Of a stretch of 64,000 bases of DNA, positions 57,324 to 64,000 are shown piece by piece. The notes under the pieces were generated by a model. The model did no database searches and was not told where the DNA came from. It saw only the letters and a list, made by a program, of their open reading frames with translations. Source of the stretch: Geosiphon pyriformis. Its lineage: Eukaryota; Glomeromycota; Glomeromycetes; Archaeosporales; Geosiphonaceae. Every line of letters starts with the position of its first letter. Within the stretch, counting starts at the first letter, position 1. The stretch spans positions 538,180 to 602,179 of the forward strand of contig JAAOMT010000299.1 of the NCBI GenBank assembly GCA_016748015.1, written 5' to 3'. The position numbers and the translations under genes were made by a program.

Positions 57324-59071
57324 ATGGAGCCTAGCTTTAATATTGGTGTCAAGTTTGCTGAGTCCAGAAAGAAGAGAAAAGATAGTGCTTTGGAAGATAA
57401 TATTGGTAATAAAAAATTTGCTGCTGCTAAGGTATTAAGTGGTCGTTCTTGGAATTCTGAAGCCAGTGATACTACTGAATCTGATAGTGTGAATATGGAG
57501 GAGAAATGTTTAATTGAGGGAACCAGCTTTGATCATGAAGATGGTAGAGTCTTTGCTGGAGAAGACTCAGAGCAAACACCTAAAAGTTTGAAGATTCTCA
57601 CAAAAAGGACACTTAGGAAACTACTAAGAAAAATTAATTTCTTGGGTGATGTTATTGATAATGTACTTTTAAATGAACCTATGGTTCTTCCTCCCCTTTT
57701 GAAGACTCTGGTCAATGTTTCTGTTAAGAAGTCTTTTACTTTGGACATCAGCTTGAATAATATTACTGGGAAATCTGCTCAGGAAAAGCTTGTGGTTGTC
57801 AGAAAATTGTTTTCAAAAATCAATGGTTTTGGGGGAGCCTCTACCCCCTCAAAATTTGCTGGAATTGTCAGAGTAACATTCACTTCCAAATTGAGTTTGG
57901 CACTGGCATCTAAAAAGGCTGAAGAGGTGAAGATCTTGGTAAACTCCAATCTCAAAAAATCATCTGAGCATTCAGATCGGGCTGTGAGGCTGTATGTGCT
58001 GTGCTATCCGAGTTTGGCATTATTAAGTTGATCAAGATACAATTAGTGGGGCTATGACAAAAAGCTGTGGTTGAATTTGAGCAGATTAAGCATGCTAATT
58101 TGGTCACAGCACACTGGTCTATCCTGATTGAGAAGAATGCTGTGCATATTGCTAGATCTGATGTGAACAAAGAATCATGGGATGTGTGAGATGTTTACAA
58201 GACCTTTTTGTATACTTTTCCAATGGGAACCAATACACATGATATTTGAGATTATGTTGCTTCAGTGGGTGGGAAAACTTGTATAATTGACTGTCACCCA
58301 GTTTCTTATGTCTGGGCCAGGTGCACTACTGTTTGTTTTGATTCTGCTGAATCATTGAATACTGTCATGGAAATCACACCTGTACTAAAGGGGGCCAATC
58401 TGTGCTGGTCTTGTCTTGTTTCAGCCAAGTGTGCTAGGTGTGGAAAATTGGGCCATACATCATTAGTTTGTTCTGTTAGTGGGAAAAAGAATGTTCTTTC
58501 TGGTGTTTTTTTACATAAAACCCTTTCAAACTTAGATAAAAGTAGACTGGCTGCCATTTACGTCAAGCATTTGGCTCCAGTTGCTTGTCCTGTTTCTTTT
58601 GGTGGCATCTTATGGGCACAAATTGCTGGTGGGTCTTCTTTCCTCCCTCCTTCTGTCCAAAATGTTTTGTTGAAAGCTGGCTTCTCTCCGGAGATGAAAT
58701 CTACTCTGCTAGTGTCTTTGGAGTTGGATAATAGGTTTGCTGCTCTTGAGCACAGTCTTGTCAGCCTTGCAGAGCATGTTGACATGCTGGCTAAGAAGTT
58801 GGAAACACCTGAGCCAATGGTTTCTCAGCTTAGTCCTGGACGTCAGCCGTTGGTGACTTCTTTATCACAGAATCAAAGGGCAGATATAGTAATAAGTGAG
58901 AGTTCAGGTGTGGCCACTGGTGGTGAGACTGTTGTGGGAGTGGTGGTTTTTGATTCTGCAGTTATCTCAAAAATGGAGGAAACTTTGAATAGTCTTTTAC
59001 TCATGGTTATAAGTCTTTCAGCTAAATTGAACAATGCTGGTTCAGTTTCTACCCCTCTTTCTTCTCAATGA
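57324..59071 (+). pseudogene. LINE-C ORF1 (RNA-binding, CCHC knuckle), one frame break
   Basis: First ATG in frame at 57324 (MEPSFNIGVKFAESRKKRK). A basic and acidic N-terminal part is followed by IVRVTFTSKLSLALASKKAE. At about 57985 the frame shifts; the new frame reads AVLSEFGIIKLIKIQLVGL and KAVVEFEQIKHANLV, which looks like an RRM-type fold. After stops at about 58058 and 58188 comes WARCTTVCFDSAESL, the knuckle CARCGKLGHTSLVC (about 58435-58475) and a C-terminal helical tail. The frame ends at TGA 59069-59071. It corresponds to the ORF1 protein that coats LINE RNA. Confidence 0.75.
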
Positions 59072-59955
59072 GTAATATGATCTGGAGGGTTGCAACTTGT
59101 AATGTTAAAGGAATGAACAATCCTGCAAAACAAGATGACATTATTTGTTGGCATAAAGAAAAAGACAATTTAGTTTCTATCTTTACAGAATCAAAGTTAA
59201 AAGGAAAAGTTCGCTTTTGGATTGTCAACAAATTTGATAGTGTGCAGGTGTTTACCTCTGGTTTGGAATCTGGTAATCTAGATGCTGGTGTTGTGATTGT
59301 TATAAACTCTTCTTTGGCAAAACATGTGTGCAAGATTTCAGAAGTGCCTAGTTGGCTCCTGTCTATTAAGTTGCTTTTCAGAAACAAACTTTTAGTATCA
59401 ATTTTGGGGATTTATACTGGTGCCTCTTCAGTAGCTCAGTTTTCTTAGGCTAGCAATATCAATTTTCTTATTGCAAAGGCTGTCAATGAATTTTCTTTTG
59501 TCATTCTCAGAGGGGACTTTAATAAGAACAGTTCTCGTAAGTGTGCAAGCTTCAAGAAATGCTTGGATTTTGGTTTGGTCAATGTCTTGGATAGAAGCTC
59601 TAGTGGAAAGTTGCCAACTTGGTCTAATTTTCAGGACGTAGTTAAAACAATTGATTATGTGCTCATTTCTTCAAACTTGATCAATACAGTGGTGAGTTGT
59701 GGTGTGTTTGGAGTTGAGGATTATTTTGATACTAATTATCAGACAGTTTCAGTATTGGTGGGTTTGGGTGGTCTGCTCAATGTTCGATTAAATTCTGTTT
59801 GCAAGCAGGCAAATAAGAATTGTTGGAAGTACAACTGCAAAGGTGCAAATGCTATTAAGTGGGCCAAGTTTAAGGATGATATAGTGGCAAATTCAGATAT
59901 GCTTTATAATGAGTTTCTTGCAACCAAAATGTGCTTGGATTTGGATGTGATGTGA
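59068..59955 (+). pseudogene. LINE-C ORF2 start: EEP endonuclease domain
   Basis: The ATG at 59068 overlaps the ORF1 stop (ATGA). Reads MIWRVATCNVKGMN (Asn of the first EEP motif), FTESKLK (Glu), VILRGDFNKNS (about 59502-59530, Asp and Asn) and TIDYVLISSN. The final SDH-type motif reads DTNYQT here (about 59731), with Tyr where LINE-A still has His (DTNHKT), so the catalytic His is lost. A stop at about 59448 breaks the frame. EEP endonucleases nick the target DNA. Confidence 0.8.
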
Positions 59956-60075
59956 ACTGCTCTCCATAAAGTATTGTGTCTGTTGGCTGAGACAGTTTTT
60001 AAGAAGAAATAGTTCAAGAACTATGATCATGTTTTTGTTAAGAAGTCATCCAAGTTTCACAAGCTAGAGCTTTTA

Positions 60076-61790
60076 ATGTTAAAGCTGATTAAGGCGTCTC
60101 ACTTGGATTTTTTTGGAGAATTTACATTCTTACTTGATAAGTGGGAGAGTTTGGATTCAGTTAATACATCTGTGGTGAAATTTCTTTTTTTGTTAGGTTC
60201 CTTTTTTAATGCCATTTGGTCAGCTTTGTCCAAGGTTAGAAAGTTATATTGCTCCTCTAAAATATTGGAAGCAGAACGTATTAGAGAATCTAGAATCAGA
60301 TCAGTGATAGATAAGAAGATGGAAAGTTTCAAATTGAACAAAGGTCATACTATTAGGAGTGTACTGGAGCATCTCTTTTGCAAAGTGACTTTAGACCATT
60401 TGGTCATGGATAATAAATTGGTTTTGGAACCTGATCTTGTTAGAACCAAAGTGGATGTAATCATGGAAGGATAGACTAGAAAGCACAACATGGTTTCTGA
60501 TGTCCCTAATGTGTGGCATTGCCAATATCAGCTTTTGGAATATGTTTTTGATGAAGCTTTTCCTGGTGTGATATGCTCAATTACTTTTGATGAGATGTCT
60601 GATGTCATCTCAAATCTGCCTGATGAAAAAGCAGCTGGTCTCTCTGGTATATCAAATGAGTTATGGAAGCATTATAACAGATCAGTTTTGGATATGCTGT
60701 TGGTTCTTTTGAATTTTTGCTTGAACTGTGAATCTGTTTCCAGGCCTTGGAAGAAGGCCTGGATGTCGATGATCCCCAAACCATATGAGTGGGAAGACGT
60801 TTTCATGAACACCTATCCTATTGCATTGATTAAAATGGCTCATAAAATTCTTTCCAAGATTCTTTCAGACAGGATTTTTGTTGTATGCAGTAGATTTAAC
60901 GTACTCAGAGGAGATAATTTTTCTATTTTAAAAGGTACAACCACACAGTCTCCTATTTTTGCTATTGAATTAGTTGTTGAGAATGCTTTGGAAAAGAACT
61001 GTGAACTGTGGCTGGTCTTGTAAAACATGCGAAAGGCTTATGATTCTGTTGACTGGGAGCATCTGAAAGTGAGTTTGGTTAGAATAAAGATGTGTGACAG
61101 GTTTATTCAGTTTTTTGGTGGCATCCACAATGGTCGGGTCAACAGAGTTATAACAGATTTTGGGTTGACTAATGAGTATCAGATGCATGATGGTTTAGAC
61201 CAAGGAGAGATGTTTTCACCTCTTTTTTGGTACATATTTTATGATCCTCTTTTGTGTAAGGTCAAAAGACAAGAAAGTGTGTGTGAATACAGGTTGGACT
61301 CTTGCTTTGTGACCAGAACTGGTTGCTCTGAATCTTGAGCTGGTTTGATTTCTTTTCTCGCTGTTGGTGCCTTTGTCAATGACACAATTTGGGTTGGTAG
61401 CAACCAGACTACTACGCAACATATTTTCAATATAGCTAACAAATTTTTTCAGATCAATGACATTTCAATCAATAATGATAAAATGGTGGTCATTCCTATT
61501 AATTGCAAAGTTTTTGACCCTTGTTTGCTGATCAGTGGTCTGCCTATTTTGATAGCCAAGAAGAGGGAGCCTTATTAGTACCTGAGAATTTTTTTGTCTA
61601 CTGAGAGTTTGTCAAAGCCTAGCTTGGCTAGAGCTCAATTGAATGTCTGGTTTTTCACCAATCTCATGCTGAAAAAAACTATCTCTGACAAACAGTTCTC
61701 ATATTTGGTGTTGGTGGTTTTTTATTCTATTGTTGCTTATAGGACTCAGTTCAGTTTTGTTTCTCTTAATGTGTGCATAAAATAGGACAC
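60076..61790 (+). pseudogene. LINE-C ORF2: reverse transcriptase domain
   Basis: Linker with RIRESRIRSVIDKKMESF (about 60280-60330). RT: LPDEKAAGLSGISNELWKH (about 60616-60672), WKKAWMSMIPKP (about 60750), YPIALIKMAHKILSKILSDR, then motif A reading stop-NMRKAYDSVDW (61021-61053), DGLDQGEMFSPLFW (about 61189-61230), and the catalytic box FVNDTIWV (about 61371-61394). The Asp residues of motif A and of the FADD box are Asn, so RT is inactive. Stops at 60472, 61021, 61336 and 61576. Confidence 0.85.
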
Positions 61791-62289
61791 TATAATTTCC
61801 AAGAGTTTAAAATCCAAATCTGGCTTGCCACTTGACTTTTCCAATAATGCAATTCACCACCTCTTTTTGTATGGTTTGAAATCTTTTGAGCAGGTTTAGG
61901 CTGAAAGCAAATCAGCTTCTGTTATCAGTTTTGCCAATTCTGTTGGTATTCTGGGCCATTTGTTTGCACATAAATCACATGACTTGCAAGTTCTCAGCTG
62001 GCACTCTCATCATCTTTTGTTTTACTCTTCTTGTATTAATATCAATCCTTTGGATAATTTTTTGGCTGGCATAGTTCAGATTTTTTTGGAATGTGACCTA
62101 TTTTTGGATGGTCTTATGACCAATGCTTTTTATTTTCAAAATGGAACTCCTATGTCTGATGTTCTTGGTGAGCCTACCTTTTATAAATGTGTCTCTTTAC
62201 TTTGGCATTATGGAATTGCCTTTGTTGAACAGCTTCACAATCATACTGGTTCTGTTTTTGAATGGAAGACTTTCAAGTAGTAAAAAAGA

Positions 62290-62973
62290 TTGGATCCTCG
62301 GGGCCCAATTCCTTATTGGTTTGATGTTTCTGTTCACTTTCTGAATGATTTTGGGCCATCTTCTGTTTGTAATCTTCTGTTGCCAGAAGTTGGTTTGTCT
62401 AGTGTTCTTGAGTCTTGTGAATTTGAGGTTGTGTGTAGTCATTTGTTGGAGGTTGATTTTGATCGTTTTTTTTTGTTTATGGATGGTTTTCTAAATGAGC
62501 TGGGTACTCTTGGTATGAAAGCTGGTGCTGTGGTTTTTTTTGAAAACATTAATTTGAGTTTGGGTGTGAGAGTGTCTGAATTGGTCTCTTCTACTATGGT
62601 GGAGTTGCAAGCCATAGCTCTGGCTCTTGAGTGTGTTCTTTCTTCTTATTCAATCAACTTGTTCTCAGACAGCCAGGCTGCTTTGGATGCATGCAAATCA
62701 GAATCAAGATTGATTTGTTCAGATTTCAGGAATCAGTGTTGGATTAAGCATCACCACATTGCTAATGTCATACATCAAAAAAATTTGGATATTAATTGGG
62801 TTAAAGTTAAAGATTACTCTGGTGTGTTGGACAATGAACAGGTTGATGCTTTTACTGGAGCTACTGTGTTATCTAATTTGCATCTTTCTCACATGATCAA
62901 TGAACATTTTCTTAGGGCTGGTGGTACTGCAGTGTCTGGTAATTCTAGACATTTTGTTCATAGTGTCTTCTGA
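62290..62973 (+). pseudogene. LINE-C ORF2: RNase H domain
   Basis: An open stretch with the four RNase H acidic positions: MDGFLNELGT (Asp, about 62479), TMVELQAIALALE (Glu, about 62596), LFSDSQAALDAC (Asp, about 62662) and DNEQVDAF (Asp, about 62840). GAVVFFENINLSLG forms the first strand pair. This domain is better kept than the RT. It ends at a TGA at 62971-62973. Confidence 0.83.
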
Positions 62974-63018
62974 TCAGTTCACCATGCATGCTGGGAGGTT
63001 GGTTCTGGTTTCTAGGTC

Positions 63019-63757
63019 TTGATAGATAGTCTGCATACTGATGTTGATTGGTTCAGGTCTTCTTTGGTGTGGCATCTGGACTTGTATTTGGCTGCTGGCT
63101 TCACTAATACTCATACTGCTGGCCTTTGGATGTATTTTATGAAAGCATTACATTATCATCTTCTGGTTGCTGTGCGTAAGTGTCTTTATAATAAGAGTTA
63201 TTCCAATGTGATATGTTTATTCTGTGGTAACATTGAGATCTTAGACCATGTGTTTTCATGCCCGTTTGATGCTGTTGGTCATGTTCGATTGGTGGAAGTT
63301 CATGCGTTTGTTTGGGAAACGCGTTCGGGGTTGTCTTGCTCTTTTTTGTGTGTTTTGTGGCTACTTTCTGATTGCATCTCTAATGTTGTTGTTGGTGCAG
63401 CTCTGTGTAAGGACTTTGTTTTCAATGAGTAATATTGTGAATTTGTCACTGTTTTTAAAGACTCTAAGATTGCGGCCCAGAATATTGTGGCCTTTGTGCA
63501 TGAGTTTTGTCTTATATTTCATAATAATATTTGGCTGGTACATACTAAATACCAGACTGTTATGGAAAAGAGTGACATAATCTTGCATAATGATTCTGTT
63601 TCTGTCTTGGTCTCTGGTCTTCCTTTGGTGTTCTTGGCCAGTGTGGTTAGGTTGTTGGGTATTGTGGATGTATTTGGTATGGGTTTTGGGTTTTGTAAGT
63701 CTTGTTTATTTTTTACAGGTATCAGTGACGTGGTCTCAGTACATATAAGTGCTTAAT
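63019..63757 (+). pseudogene. LINE-C ORF2 C-terminal zinc-finger (zf-RVT-like) region
   Basis: After RNase H: TAGLWMYFMKALHYHLLVAVRK, then CLFCGNIEILDHVFSCP (about 63216-63266), the CxxC..H..C pattern of the zinc-binding domain that follows RNase H in many LINEs. The frame runs to 63432, then further pieces to a TAA at about 63757. Likely RNA or DNA binding in the ORF2 protein. Confidence 0.72.
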
Positions 63758-63942
63758 GTTGTCCTAACTAGTCTGAGTGGCTGGTTACATATAGGAAATG
63801 CATAATTTACACCTAGTTTAAATCAGTTGTATGATGTATTGTACTAGGCTGTGTTTGGATCTCACTCGTTAAATTGTAATAAAAAAAAAAAATTAATAAA
63901 TTTCTAATAAGTTAATTTATTTTCAAAATATTTTTTTATATT

Positions 63943-63974
63943 TTAAATTATTATTATTATTATTATTATTATTG
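63943..63974. repeat. (TTA)n microsatellite after LINE-C
   Basis: About ten TTA/ATT units near the end of the window, just beyond the A-rich LINE-C tail. It may be the target region or a slippage product of the tail. Confidence 0.85.
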
Positions 63975-64000
63975 GATTTATAATAAAATAATCAATTTTG

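Larger units (their letters stand above)
57150..63890 (+). mobile_element. LINE-C: near full-length non-LTR retrotransposon (ORF1, EEP-RT-RNase H-zinc finger ORF2)
   Basis: A two-ORF LINE with a 5' leader, ORF1 ending in a CCHC knuckle and coiled tail, ORF2 with endonuclease, RT, RNase H and a C-terminal zinc finger, and a 3' end ACATATAGGAAATGCATAATTT followed by an A-run (63882-63892). It is the best preserved of the three LINE copies. Both ORFs have stops or frame breaks and the RT active site is altered, so it is dead. The presence of RNase H places it among the RNase H-bearing LINE clades (I/Tad-like), which is an inference. Confidence 0.87.

Noticed and set aside
1..64000. tRNA, rRNA or other structured RNA genes
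   Set aside because: No tRNA-like A and B boxes or rRNA-like conserved blocks were noticed by eye; a covariance-model search was not possible.

Overview
The window is nuclear DNA from an AT-rich fungus with many short introns. The conserved genes, low GC and dense retrotransposon load fit an arbuscular mycorrhizal fungus (Glomeromycotina, a Rhizophagus- or Gigaspora-like genome). That placement is an inference from style, because no marker gene is present. The window has a gene block (about 1-11 kb) and a retrotransposon block (about 12.4-64 kb).

Gene block. The 3' part of the coatomer beta' gene runs rightward and converges on three leftward genes: mitochondrial methionyl-tRNA synthetase, COP9 signalosome subunit 3 (CSN3) and a FIT-family ER lipid phosphatase. 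A 20-base N gap (7154-7173) is flanked by two apparently identical copies of the same 1,882 bp (5272-7153 and 7174-9055). This looks like two overlapping contigs joined without merging. The true locus probably has one CSN3 gene and one MetRS 5' end.

Retrotransposon block. A very AT-rich stretch leads into a decayed LINE (LINE-A), which is split by a nest of four Ty3/Gypsy elements. G4 (+) lies in LINE-A. G2 (-), of the same family as G4, lies in the 5' LTR of G4. G1 (+) lies 8 bp inside the 3' LTR of G2. G3 (-) lies inside the 5' LTR of G1. Each junction has TG..CA-type LTR ends and a 4-bp target duplication (ATAT, ATAT, ACGG, GTGG), so the order of insertion can be read from the sequence. 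The LINE-A tail, a 5'-truncated LINE-B and a nearly full-length LINE-C follow.

Most notable biology. G1 and G3 carry a complete five-motif dUTPase domain between a Cys-rich zinc module and the reverse transcriptase, giving Gag-CCHC-protease-Cys-rich-dUTPase-RT-RNase H-integrase. G2 and G4 lack it. All four Gypsy copies also have a third reading frame after integrase that ends 31-82 bp inside the 3' LTR and matches no family I recognise. All copies are decayed, mostly by C-to-T and G-to-A changes without a clear CpA preference, and probably none is autonomous. LTR ends, target duplications and frames were worked out by eye; alignments and database searches were not possible.
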